Origin: Candidatus Saccharimonadota bacterium
GTDB lineage: Bacteria > Patescibacteriota > Saccharimonadia > Saccharimonadales > Saccharimonadaceae
Assembly: GCA_905373835.1 (NCBI GenBank)
Contig: CAJPUN010000009.1
Location: 1 to 22,365 of the forward strand
Direction: 5' to 3'
Length of the DNA: 22,365 bases
Both the position numbers and the translations under genes were made by a program. The notes below the pieces were generated by a model. That model was not told the origin of the DNA. It made no database searches and saw only the letters and a program-made list of their open reading frames with translations. Numbering within the stretch: the first letter of the stretch is position 1; each line of letters starts with the position of its first letter. Positions 1-6,998 of this stretch are shown piece by piece.

Positions 1-41
1 GCTCTCATATATTGATATATATATATTAGCTTTTTAGCTCA

Positions 42-107
42 CAGAGGTTTGTCTCAAAGAGCGAAAAGCAGCTCTTTGGCCTCTGCTGATCTCATGAAAG
101 GAGATCA
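42..107 (+). promoter_or_regulatory. Two leader hairpins, the second masking a ribosome-binding site
   Basis: Hairpin one pairs CAGAGG (42-47) with CCTCTG (80-85) and, inside it, AAAGAGC (56-62) with GCTCTTT (71-77). Hairpin two pairs TGATCTC (87-93) with GAGATCA (101-107). Its loop and 3' arm contain the AAAGGAG Shine-Dalgarno sequence (97-103) of the GTG start at 110. The pairing is read directly from the sequence; that it regulates translation is inference. Confidence 0.5.
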
Positions 108-109
108 TC

Positions 110-328
110 GTGAAGAAGTACAGTGTTCGGGTCAGAATGAGTAGAGACGCAGAGACTGCTCCGTCTTTAACCATCAACAGAACATATAAAACCCCAGAGA
201 TAGCGGTTCGTGACATTGAGATTGCAGTAAGAAATGGTGATTTTCTCGCTGCATTCCATAGCGACCCTAGTGATATCACATATGTGAATGCACGCTATAT
301 CGCGTGTCTCTGGGTGACAGAGGGCTAA
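110..328 (+). CDS. Small hypothetical protein, 72 aa
   Basis: I do not recognise this protein. It starts at GTG with an AAAGGAG sequence 6 nt upstream and ends at TAA. It begins MKKYSVRVRMSRD and is rich in charged residues and short beta-prone segments; there is no signal peptide or membrane segment. The start site lies at the base of a hairpin that covers its ribosome-binding site. Directly after the stop comes a structured segment (330-429) and then a strong terminator (444-473), so the ORF and the RNA elements probably share one short transcript. The good ribosome-binding site argues for a real gene; its small size and the lack of a recognisable family argue for caution. The ORF could also be a leader peptide for the downstream RNA structure. 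Confidence 0.5.
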   Translation: MKKYSVRVRMSRDAETAPSLTINRTYKTPEIAVRDIEIAVRNGDFLAAFHSDPSDITYVNARYIACLWVTEG

Positions 329-329
329 A

Positions 330-429
330 AGCCCACCACACAGTCCGCCAATCGCCACGCCTGATTGAGTACTCTATACGAGTATTCTCGGGCCTGGAAG
401 CCCGATTTGGCCGTGGCAGTTGGTGGGCT
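330..429 (+). ncRNA. Candidate structured RNA (three-way junction)
   Basis: An outer stem AGCCCACCA (330-338) / TGGTGGGCT (421-429) encloses an inner stem GCCACG (354-359) / CGTGGC (412-417). Inside that lie two adjacent hairpins: GAGTACT (367-373) / AGTATTC (381-387) with one G-U pair, and CGGGC (389-393) / GCCCG (400-404) with a CTGGAA loop. The element sits between the stop of the small ORF and a terminator. It does not match the conserved cores of TPP, SRP or hammerhead RNAs that I looked for. The strand is inferred from the upstream ORF; the fold is equally possible on the minus strand. Confidence 0.45.
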
Positions 430-443
430 GTGTTTTTGCCAAG

Positions 444-473
444 AAAAAACCGGCTGGTATGAGCCGGTTTTTT
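444..473. terminator. Bidirectional intrinsic terminator
   Basis: A perfect 12-bp stem, AAAAAACCGGCT / AGCCGGTTTTTT, with a six-base loop GGTATG. The A-tract and T-tract let it work on both strands: it would end the plus-strand small-ORF transcript and the minus-strand operon whose last gene (galU-like) stops at 486. Confidence 0.85.
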
Positions 474-485
474 ATTATTTCTCTC

Positions 486-1307
486 CTACCCCTGATGCTC
501 AAGCAGCCAGTTGTTGGCTGCTACCCAGGTCTCGAGCGTGCCGGTGTCGAGGTAGTGACCCTTGGTAGGGACGACGGCCATATGACCACCAGCGGCAAGG
601 TAGTCGTTGAAGGGGTCGGTGATGTAGTATTCGCCCGCGACATCCTCACGGTCGGCGTGGGCGGCAATACGCTGCAGGAGGTCGTAGCTGAGGACGTATT
701 TGCTGACATTAATCATCTCGCTCGGCGCCTTACCTGGCGCTGGCTTCTCTACCACGCCGCACAGACGGCCATCATCGGCAACATCCAGCACGCCGTAGCG
801 GCTGAGCTGGTCGGGCGGCATGTGCACGCCCAGGATAGCCGAGCGATCCTCCCCTGCTGCCTCAATGAGGCGTGCCACCTCTGATGTGCCATCGGCATTA
901 TACACACAGTCATCACCCATCAGCACTACCACTGGCTCACCCGGGTCGAGCTGCGGCACCACGAGGCTGACCGGGATGGCTGTACCATACTTACCATAGC
1001 TCGATTGCACCATGTAGTGCAGATTCACCTTCGGTGGAGCGATGAGCGGCAAGAGATCTGCTTTGCCATTGCGGCGCAGATAGTTGTTGAGATCGACGTT
1101 AGAGCGATAGAAGTCGCGAATCTGCGTACTCTGCTCGCTCACCACGAAGTAGATATCGCGGATGCCCGCCGCGATGCAGTCTTGCACGGCGTAGTCTACC
1201 ACCGGGCGGTTACCCAGCGGCAGCATGCATTTTTCGATCGTCTTGGTGACGGGCAGGCGCCGTGTCCCCCAGCCTGCTACGGGGATGATTGCTTTGGTGC
1301 AGTGCAT
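486..1307 (-). CDS. galU: UTP-glucose-1-phosphate uridylyltransferase-like nucleotidyltransferase
   Basis: Predicted cytoplasmic enzyme that joins a sugar-1-phosphate to UTP, giving UDP-glucose for glycan synthesis. The 273-aa protein has the N-terminal nucleotide-binding signature in the form GWGTRRLPVTK followed by EKCMLP (usual form GLGTRFLPATK then PKEMLP), a VVLMGDD metal/nucleotide loop near residue 130, the VEKP motif, and a C-terminal YLDTGT sugar-site motif. Length is close to the usual 280-300. The ATG start has AAGGAGA nine bases upstream. It is the last gene of a minus-strand operon with HAD, yvcK and GH1, and its first 98 bp overlap the 3' end of the HAD gene in another frame. 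The deviations in the first motif make the exact sugar specificity uncertain; glucose is the family default. Confidence 0.85.
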   Translation of the reverse strand: MHCTKAIIPVAGWGTRRLPVTKTIEKCMLPLGNRPVVDYAVQDCIAAGIRDIYFVVSEQSTQIRDFYRSNVDLNNYLRRNGKADLLPLIAPPKVNLHYMVQSSYGKYGTAIPVSLVVPQLDPGEPVVVLMGDDCVYNADGTSEVARLIEAAGEDRSAILGVHMPPDQLSRYGVLDVADDGRLCGVVEKPAPGKAPSEMINVSKYVLSYDLLQRIAAHADREDVAGEYYITDPFNDYLAAGGHMAVVPTKGHYLDTGTLETWVAANNWLLEHQG

Positions 1308-1998
1308 ACTCGATGTCTCCTTGTATGATATTAGTTGCTTGAGCTAACGTATGACAAATGGGCCAGTCTCCCGAGCGCCAATTGATGGGGCGCGGTGTGA
1401 GTTGGCCAGTGTGGTCGATCTGCACACAGCGAATGGGCGGGTCTGGCTCGGGCGCAAAGGCGACGGCAACGGGCTTATCGTCGATCAAATAGATTGTTTG
1501 GCCGGGGTTTGCAGCGGCGGCACGGCGCAGCCACTGGGCTTTATCTTGCAAGGTAGTAATAATCACCTGCCCACCCTGCTGAGCCACGAGCGCACGCACT
1601 GCTGGGCACAGACGGGCTTTGCAGTGCGGGGTGATGGGGTCGCCGTAGGTTAGCACCTGCACCGTACCATAGTGGCTCAGCGTGCGCAGCATCTGTGCCA
1701 CGCCGGGATACTGGAGATGGCCATCGGCAAGAGCCGTCTGCTCGAGCCGCTCTATAACAGATGCCGCATCCAGGCCGAGCGCCGCAAGCTGCGCCGCCAA
1801 GACGTAGGTTGGGGCGGTGGGGTTCGTCTTGGGCCGGAGCATGTAGCGAGGCTGCGCCGCCAAGAATTCCTTGGCGGTCACCTGCGCCGGGTAGAGCTGG
1901 GCGAGTGCCTCCGCTATCTCGCGCAACCACTGCGTGGTGTTGATGATCGTCCGATCGAGATCAACGTAGATATGGTAATGGCTCGATGGGTATTCCAT
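1210..1998 (-). CDS. HAD-superfamily hydrolase
   Basis: Haloacid dehalogenase-type phosphatase, substrate unknown. Motif I is DLDRT near residues 14-18 (DxDxT), with both catalytic aspartates present; motif II is VLTYGD near the middle; motif IV is LIDDKP. A helical cap domain lies between motifs I and II. The catalytic domain seems complete by about residue 185-225, and the last 33 residues are encoded by DNA that also encodes the start of the galU-like gene. The tail is basic and low in hydrophobic residues, so it may be fortuitous read-through rather than a functional domain. A separate promoter lies in front of it (TTGCAT-17-TATACT) inside the end of yvcK, so it can be transcribed apart from the upstream genes. 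HAD membership is firm; the substrate cannot be named. Confidence 0.75.
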   Translation of the reverse strand: MEYPSSHYHIYVDLDRTIINTTQWLREIAEALAQLYPAQVTAKEFLAAQPRYMLRPKTNPTAPTYVLAAQLAALGLDAASVIERLEQTALADGHLQYPGVAQMLRTLSHYGTVQVLTYGDPITPHCKARLCPAVRALVAQQGGQVIITTLQDKAQWLRRAAAANPGQTIYLIDDKPVAVAFAPEPDPPIRCVQIDHTGQLTPRPINWRSGDWPICHTLAQATNIIQGDIEYALHQSNHPRSRLGDTAPARHQDDRKMHAAAG

Positions 1999-2007
1999 AA
2001 TTATTAC

Positions 2008-2036
2008 AGTATAGCCAGTCCTTGATATTTATGCAA
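2008..2036 (-). promoter_or_regulatory. Internal promoter for the HAD gene
   Basis: On the minus strand, TTGCAT (2036-2031) and TATACT (2013-2008) are 17 bp apart, with the ATG nine bases after the -10 box. The -35 lies inside the last codons of yvcK. The predicted leader is only about 2-3 nt long, so the message would be nearly leaderless. Confidence 0.5.
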
Positions 2037-3027
2037 AGTATATCCGCATCAGCTGGCGCGCCACGACGTCGGGGTCGTGCCGGATAAAGCTGCGCGTGCT
2101 AGCCAATGGATCGCTAGCCTGGGCACCATCCCACACGTCTTGTGCGAGGACTGGTGCGGCACGATAGCGGTAGTGCTGGCGATGCATCTCATCCATATCG
2201 TACTCGACCATCAGCTCGCCATCGTGGGCATACTTGTCCATCAGCTCGGGGCTGGGGCGCGTGTTGTTGAAGACGACATAGTCGAGGAACTGGCTGCCTG
2301 CTAGGCGCTCGATCTCACTCGCGAAGTCGCTCACCGAGAAGCCGTCCGTTGGGCCGGGCTTGGTGACGAGGTTGCAGACAAAGACACAGCGTGCCGTGGT
2401 GGCGGCAAGCGCCTCCTGGATCTCGCGAATGACCAAGACAGGTGCCAAGCTACCATAGAGGTTGCCAGGAGCCACCACGACCATATCGGCGGTGCGAATT
2501 GCCTCCACCGCGGCGGGGTTAGCCTGAGCTTCTGGCTCAAGCCAAATCTTGGGCCGACGCGCCAGCGCCTGCTGTGAGATGAGATATTCACCCTTGATAG
2601 GCTGACCATCCTCGCCTTCTGCGCAAAGCGTCACATTGCTGAGTGTTGCGGGCACAACGCACCCATCGATATTAAGCACCTGGCTGGCTAGTGCCACCGC
2701 CTCAGCAAAACTGCCGGTCATTTTCTCAAGTGCTGTAAGGAAGAGATTGCCAAAGGCATGCCCCTTAAAACTCCCCTCATCGAAGCGATAATTAAAGAGG
2801 TCGCGCACCTTGGGACTATTGCTCAGCGCCACGAGGCACTGGCGCACATCGCCAGGTGGCAAGACACCAAGCTCATCGCGCAGTTGGCCCGTCGAGCCGC
2901 CATCATCTGCCATATTGACGAGCGCTGTGACCTGCGAGGCATACTGCCTCAGGCCTGTCAGGAGCGTAAAGCTCCCCGTCCCGCCGCCGATGACGACGAC
3001 GCGTGCTCCACCATTGCTCTGTGCCAT
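2029..3027 (-). CDS. yvcK: YvcK/CofD-like protein (gluconeogenesis factor family)
   Basis: The 332-aa protein has the family hallmarks: VIGGGTGSFTLLTGLR at the N-terminus, MADDGGSTGQLRDELG followed by LPPGDVRQC near residues 40-65, GHAFGNLFL near 110, and VVVAPGNLYGSLAPVL near 190. Length is normal for the family. YvcK proteins bind UDP-sugars and are needed for growth on gluconeogenic carbon and for normal cell-wall synthesis in several bacteria; they are structurally related to the CofD phospholactate transferase. The gene follows GH1 with 3 nt between stop and start, and its ribosome-binding site (GGGAGGA) lies in the end of the GH1 coding region, so the two are co-transcribed. Placement in one operon with a UDP-glucose-forming enzyme fits a UDP-sugar sensing role. 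The usual rapZ and whiA neighbours are absent. Confidence 0.9.
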   Translation of the reverse strand: MAQSNGGARVVVIGGGTGSFTLLTGLRQYASQVTALVNMADDGGSTGQLRDELGVLPPGDVRQCLVALSNSPKVRDLFNYRFDEGSFKGHAFGNLFLTALEKMTGSFAEAVALASQVLNIDGCVVPATLSNVTLCAEGEDGQPIKGEYLISQQALARRPKIWLEPEAQANPAAVEAIRTADMVVVAPGNLYGSLAPVLVIREIQEALAATTARCVFVCNLVTKPGPTDGFSVSDFASEIERLAGSQFLDYVVFNNTRPSPELMDKYAHDGELMVEYDMDEMHRQHYRYRAAPVLAQDVWDGAQASDPLASTRSFIRHDPDVVARQLMRIYFA

Positions 3028-3030
3028 GTA

Positions 3031-4575
3031 TTATTCCTCCCGATTATTATGACTACGTGAACGACTACGTGATGCGACTGCTGGTCGGCGCGGCGGTGCA
3101 ATCACCCCACTCGAGCGTGCCGCTGACCCTGGCGTAGATGGTGGCATTTGGGGTGTTTGGGGCGGTGTTGGCGGAGTAGGTTTGGGTGGTACTGCTGGTG
3201 TAGAGCGAGTAGAGCGCGGCGATGATGATGTAGCTTGCGCCTGTGCGGTAGCTGGCTTAGCACCTGGCTTCTTGCGCGCTGGTACAGACGGCAATGGCTC
3301 AATGGGTCGCTCTGCCTGTTTCTTCTGCTGCTGCAATACGCGAGCAAACCACACTGCACTTGGGCGTGGTGTCCGCTTATACGTCTTGTAGTCGACTGCA
3401 AAGAGGCCAAAGCGCGGCCAAAACCCTTTATCCCACTCGAAGTTATCGAGGAAGCTCCAGTGCATATAGCCTAGCAGCTCTACTCCACTACCAAGGGCGC
3501 GCTGCATAGCAAGGATAGACTGAGTGAGCCATTGCTTGCGGAACTGGTCGCGCTCGTCGGCCACACCGTTCTCTGTCACGAGCAAAGGCAGCTTGTAGCG
3601 GCTCCAGAGACGCTCCAGTGCAAGCTCGAGATGATCGGGCTGCATTGTCCAGCCGAGATCATTTGGCGTCGTCTCAGGGTTGTGTATGCGGTAGCCATAG
3701 ATACGATTACTAAAGTAATAATTAACGGCAATGTAATCACTCTGCCGCACCACCTTGCGCAGGAAATAATCGTCCTGGAAGAACTGCACCACCCGCGCTG
3801 TCGCTCGGCTAAGCCAGGCGTCGTCGCCCGGGTAGGTGTAGGCCGAATTCTTGGCCACCGCCACCTTAAAGCGCCGGCTCTTAGCGTGGAGGACTTTGGC
3901 TACTTGGTTGTGTGCGTAGGCAAGGTTGCTTAGCACGCGGTAGGTTTGCCACTTGCTGCGGACGTTGGGTGGCCAGGTGCCATTGTAGTAGCTCTCGGTC
4001 ACGTAGACGCAGGGCTCATTAATGGTAACGACATAGCGCACCGTTGCACCAATCTCATCCATCAGCTTATCAACAAAGCGCACGAAGTACTTCACATTAT
4101 CGCGCTTCGCAAAGCCTCCACGGGCAGCAAACCATACCGGCAGCGTGAAGTGAAACAGCGTCACGACTGGCTCCAGCCCAGCATCGGCCAACGCGGCGAG
4201 GTACGCCTTGTAGTATTTGATCGCCTCGGCATTCCACGCGCCCTCTTCTGGCTCGATGCGCGACCACTCCACACTAAAGCGCCACGAGGTCAGGCCCATC
4301 TTCTTGGCCAGGGCGAAGTCTTGGGCGTAGAGCTCGGCGTGGTTGGCGGCTTTGCCCGAGATATAATTGTTTGGATCTTTGGCGGCACTGGCAATGTGCG
4401 GCCAGTTGGGCAAGTCGCCGTATTGATATTGGCTCTGAGCAGCGAGGGTCTTGGCCTGAGCTTTTTCCCACTCCGACCACTGGTTGTGCATACCACCCTC
4501 GACCTGATGCGCGCTCGTCGCAGCGCCCCAGAGGAAATGTTTTGGAAATTGCACCGTAGATTGTTGCTTAGCCAT
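3031..4575 (-). CDS. Glycoside hydrolase family 1 beta-glycosidase with long basic C-terminal tail
   Basis: Retaining beta-glycosidase that removes terminal beta-glucose or beta-galactose from small glycans. The GH1 barrel covers residues 1-417: FLWGAATSAHQVEG near 14-27, acid/base Glu187 in TINEP, nucleophile Glu335 in TENG, and a C-terminal GYMHWSFLDNFEW (369-381). The HFTLP form of the 142-146 motif resembles archaeal-type members more than the usual HWDLP. There is no signal peptide, so it is probably cytoplasmic. Residues 418-514 form an unusual tail rich in Pro, Ser, Thr, Lys and Arg, ending in an SRSRSRS stretch. It is the first gene of the minus-strand operon; a TACAAT -10 box ends 7 nt before the ATG and there is no Shine-Dalgarno sequence. 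The family is certain, the substrate is not. Confidence 0.92.
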   Translation of the reverse strand: MAKQQSTVQFPKHFLWGAATSAHQVEGGMHNQWSEWEKAQAKTLAAQSQYQYGDLPNWPHIASAAKDPNNYISGKAANHAELYAQDFALAKKMGLTSWRFSVEWSRIEPEEGAWNAEAIKYYKAYLAALADAGLEPVVTLFHFTLPVWFAARGGFAKRDNVKYFVRFVDKLMDEIGATVRYVVTINEPCVYVTESYYNGTWPPNVRSKWQTYRVLSNLAYAHNQVAKVLHAKSRRFKVAVAKNSAYTYPGDDAWLSRATARVVQFFQDDYFLRKVVRQSDYIAVNYYFSNRIYGYRIHNPETTPNDLGWTMQPDHLELALERLWSRYKLPLLVTENGVADERDQFRKQWLTQSILAMQRALGSGVELLGYMHWSFLDNFEWDKGFWPRFGLFAVDYKTYKRTPRPSAVWFARVLQQQKKQAERPIEPLPSVPARKKPGAKPATAQAQATSSSPRSTRSTPAVPPKPTPPTPPQTPQMPPSTPGSAARSSGVIAPPRRPAVASRSRSRSHNNREE

Positions 4576-4582
4576 AATGCTT

Positions 4583-4588
4583 ATTGTA
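4583..4588 (-). promoter_or_regulatory. -10 box of the GH1 operon, leaderless start
   Basis: TACAAT on the minus strand with seven bases to the ATG of the GH1 gene, so transcription should begin at or next to the start codon. No convincing -35 box and no Shine-Dalgarno sequence are visible. Confidence 0.5.
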
Positions 4589-4619
4589 CCATCAGCAGAG
4601 GATTAAGAAAAATAGAATT

Positions 4620-4835
4620 ATTGGGTGGATGCATCGTCTCTCTTTCTTTGCGCTCGCTCCACCTCCCCGCGCTTCATCTGATGGCGTGTGAAAACAGATT
4701 GCAATAATCTGTTTTCAGCCCAACGCAAGAGGTCGATATCCAGTGAATATCGACCCTTATAGCGTTCCTGAGGAGGGAGTGTGGAGAGGTGGGGCGTGAG
4801 AATACATGAGAGTTTTGGGATCAACACCCTATGAC
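4620..4835. ncRNA. Candidate multi-branched structured RNA in a gene-free stretch
   Basis: The 355-bp gap between GH1 and the KwaB-like gene holds no convincing gene but strong pairing. A long outer stem pairs 4653-4670 (CTCGCTCCACCTCCCCGC) with 4779-4800, interrupted only by single-base bulges and wobble pairs. It encloses a perfect 12-bp hairpin TGAAAACAGATT / AATCTGTTTTCA (4689-4700 / 4706-4717) and a perfect 9-bp hairpin GGTCGATAT / ATATCGACC (4731-4739 / 4747-4755). GGGTG (4623-4627) and CACCC (4826-4830) may extend the base. The strand is unknown: TAGAAT at 4613-4618 could be a plus-strand -10 box, while a run of T on the minus side could end a minus transcript. No known RNA family was recognised. 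Confidence 0.45.
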
Positions 4836-4930
4836 GAAATACAGAGCACTCCCGATCGCTTGGTCACTGGCCTCCAGATATTTTATTGTCTGATGGCATG
4901 AGATAGCTAGATACAAAGAATACCGCTCCC

Positions 4931-6046
4931 CTACTCCGGCAGTTGCTCATTCTCGCGCAAGATTTTCTTGCCGCGCATTTCGTATTTGACGCCGGTCAGG
5001 TCGCTCGTGACGTAGTCGTCGTTGAGGAGATTGACAAAAACGGCCGCATCCTTGGCATCCATGATAATGATGCTCTCTGCCGCGTCGTCCGTCATCAAGC
5101 CCAGACCCATTTCGTCAGCGTGGTCGATGAGTTGGTCTTGTGTCACCTGGGCAGGATCGAGCTTTTGCAGCTTGGTCACCAGCGCTGGTGTGTCGCGCAC
5201 CAGGCGGTCGAGCGTGAGCCCCTCAGGCAAGGTAAGCTTGAACTGCTGAGTGATGGCAGCGATCTTCTCCTCCGCCACAGCGTGCTTCTTGGCATCGTAG
5301 CCAAAGAGCCGGACGAATTTACTCTCGCTAAAGGCAAAAATATCATTACCAACGATCAACACCTGATTATCCGGTGTAATGCGCAACCCCGCATCAGCCA
5401 CAAATGGCTGGAACGACCCACCACTGTACATCCAGGCGGTTGCTCCCTTGAGCACCTGCGACTGGGGCAGCAGCTTGGCCACAAAGAATGGCTCGCCATC
5501 TGTGCCCATCCGGAAGCGTGCAATGATACCCTTAACCTTCTTGAACTCATGGTCACCCTCGTTGAAGGTCTCGAGATCTGCCTCGCTGTAGGTGATCTGC
5601 TCGATGACTTCTTGAGCATGCACTACCCGATCAAGCGTCGTGCGCTCAAGGACATTCTCCTCCGCCTTGGCCGCCTCAAAGTCGCGCACCATCAGGCCAG
5701 TCGCTGCACCCGTCTGCACCGCTGTGATCATATCGTAGAGGAAGAGCACCTTGAGCTGTGCCTTGAGCTCGGCCGCATAGTTGGTGGCGTACACCGTATA
5801 GCCCTTGGTAAAGAGAAAGAGATCCACCTCCAGCTGGTCTTTGTCGCGATCGGCTTGGTTGGCCCAGAGGAAGATGTCAGTAGCGTCGGTAGACGTGTCA
5901 GCAGTGGGCTGAGCAGTAGTAGTTGTTGGCTGAGCCTCGGCATGGGCGGCTACATCTGCATCACTCTGCGGCGCAGCAGCTAGCTCTGGTGGCATTACTG
6001 GGGTAGTATCGGTAGTAGGGGTTTGTGTGTTTGGTTCGTTATGCAT
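4931..6046 (-). CDS. DUF4868 (KwaB-like) protein
   Basis: A 371-aa protein. Residues 1-56 are a low-complexity Thr/Pro/Ala-rich segment without a signal peptide. The part from about 58 to 371 resembles DUF4868, the domain of KwaB from the Kiwa anti-phage system: a FFVAKLL strand after a MGTDGEP turn (180-192), then VLIVGNDIFAFSESKFVRLFGY (229-250), which fits the family's pattern of a short hydrophobic strand followed by an aromatic 'F..lFgY' motif. The match is from memory of the family pattern, so moderate confidence. It lies just downstream of an AAA+/VWA-like gene pair but has its own promoter (TACACT, seven bases before the ATG, no Shine-Dalgarno). A KwaA-type membrane partner is not adjacent. 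Kiwa membership is therefore inference, and a general stress or nucleic-acid role is possible. Confidence 0.55.
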   Translation of the reverse strand: MHNEPNTQTPTTDTTPVMPPELAAAPQSDADVAAHAEAQPTTTTAQPTADTSTDATDIFLWANQADRDKDQLEVDLFLFTKGYTVYATNYAAELKAQLKVLFLYDMITAVQTGAATGLMVRDFEAAKAEENVLERTTLDRVVHAQEVIEQITYSEADLETFNEGDHEFKKVKGIIARFRMGTDGEPFFVAKLLPQSQVLKGATAWMYSGGSFQPFVADAGLRITPDNQVLIVGNDIFAFSESKFVRLFGYDAKKHAVAEEKIAAITQQFKLTLPEGLTLDRLVRDTPALVTKLQKLDPAQVTQDQLIDHADEMGLGLMTDDAAESIIIMDAKDAAVFVNLLNDDYVTSDLTGVKYEMRGKKILRENEQLPE

Positions 6047-6053
6047 GGTTTCT

Positions 6054-6059
6054 AGTGTA
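6054..6059 (-). promoter_or_regulatory. -10 box of the KwaB-like gene, leaderless start
   Basis: TACACT followed by AGAAACC and the ATG. The helicase gene has an almost identical arrangement (TATACT, AGAACCT, ATG). The 7-nt spacing predicts a leaderless message. Confidence 0.5.
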
Positions 6060-6101
6060 CTATATTTGGGGTGTAAAGCCTATTGCTCAGTAGCGTGCTT
6101 T

Positions 6102-6998
6102 TCACCTACGTCGGGATGCTGGCTCATGCCCCAGCGTCTCCAGTGTGCGGTCAACCACTTTTTGGGCAAAGTGCTGCATGTCATCATCGCTCCTAAGATC
6201 AAGCCCCTCACCTTGGTCGATAAGAAAGCTGTGTGGCGGGAGATCTGAGGCCATGCGGGTTGGTTCGCCATAGCCTTGACCCGCCATAAACCCCATAGAG
6301 TAGCGCAGGTCATTTGACTCATGCTCATTGAGGGCAACTACCCCGCGGCGCAAGAATGCTGGGTGTGCCAAGCAAAATGCCGCTGTGTCGATACCCAGAT
6401 ACTCCCCTGGCTGCACCACAGGTATCTGATATTCAACGTAATGGGAAAAGCTATTATTTTGTGTCGATTCCACCATCGTGAGGCCAAGCGAATACCCCTC
6501 AGTACGCAGTGCCTCAATCGCTGCATACAGTGCCCCACCACGCTGCATAATCCGCTCGGACGAGACATGACTCGCCATTGATGCATTAACGTACATCATT
6601 GCCTGCTTCCCGTGAGTATCCTGGCGGACTTGGTAGTCTACCATATGCTCGGGCTCACCATGTAGGTAGGCACCAATATCTACCTCATCACCAGCGAAAT
6701 CCAGCCGAGACTCCACAATTGGTCGCCGCCCCACTAGCTGATCAAGAGCGATACGCCCCACCGCCTGACGCAAATGCTGACGACCCTCTTCCCAGCCATA
6801 GCGTGCTAACTCGAGCGCCTCATCCATCGTCTTCGTATCCGACCACCGCCACTCATCTATCTTCAAGCTCGATGCTCTGAGACCAGATTGCTCTTGCTGC
6901 TCGGGTGCATGCTGCATCGCATCAATCATCTCGCTAATGCTATCGAGCTGACGAAGGTGCATCGTACGACCGTCATACTCTTGCTCAGAGCGACGCAT
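6102..6998 (-). CDS. VWA-like partner of the adjacent AAA+ ATPase (hypothetical)
   Basis: A 298-aa protein with no firm family name. An LARYGWEEG motif near residues 65-73 resembles a motif I associate with uncharacterised phage proteins. After it come a strand with YVNASMAS, a helix containing RGGALYAAIEALR, and a further strand, GYSLGLTMVE. That order resembles a von Willebrand A Rossmann fold in which the DxSxS metal site is replaced by NASMAS. MoxR-type ATPases typically work with VWA-domain partners, which supports the reading. The start codon follows the stop of the ATPase gene directly (TAGATG) and has GAGGAG upstream, so translation is coupled. The C-terminus ends PASRRR, while a different frame across the same end encodes QHPDVGEK, similar to the end of the ATPase. 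The VWA assignment is inference. Confidence 0.5.
   Translation of the reverse strand: MRRSEQEYDGRTMHLRQLDSISEMIDAMQHAPEQQEQSGLRASSLKIDEWRWSDTKTMDEALELARYGWEEGRQHLRQAVGRIALDQLVGRRPIVESRLDFAGDEVDIGAYLHGEPEHMVDYQVRQDTHGKQAMMYVNASMASHVSSERIMQRGGALYAAIEALRTEGYSLGLTMVESTQNNSFSHYVEYQIPVVQPGEYLGIDTAAFCLAHPAFLRRGVVALNEHESNDLRYSMGFMAGQGYGEPTRMASDLPPHSFLIDQGEGLDLRSDDDMQHFAQKVVDRTLETLGHEPASRRR

Noticed and set aside
329..430. Hammerhead ribozyme, SRP RNA or TPP riboswitch at the first structured RNA
   Set aside because: CTGATTGAG resembles the hammerhead core, but CUGAUGA and the GAAA core are missing; the SRP tetraloop consensus and the TPP CUGAGA motif are missing as well.
4618..4827. Minus-strand frame of 69 codons in the gap after the KwaB-like gene
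   Set aside because: It lies exactly over the strong stem structure, has no Shine-Dalgarno sequence and shows an arbitrary composition; the RNA reading explains the sequence better.
4943..5983. Long plus-strand open frame of 346 codons opposite the KwaB-like gene
   Set aside because: It is the antisense shadow of a well-supported minus-strand gene; no ribosome-binding site and no domain pattern.
4931..6046. A complete Kiwa system using the four-helix membrane protein at 16671 as KwaA
   Set aside because: The membrane gene is more than 10 kb away, has its own promoter, and resembles bestrophin-like proteins more than KwaA.
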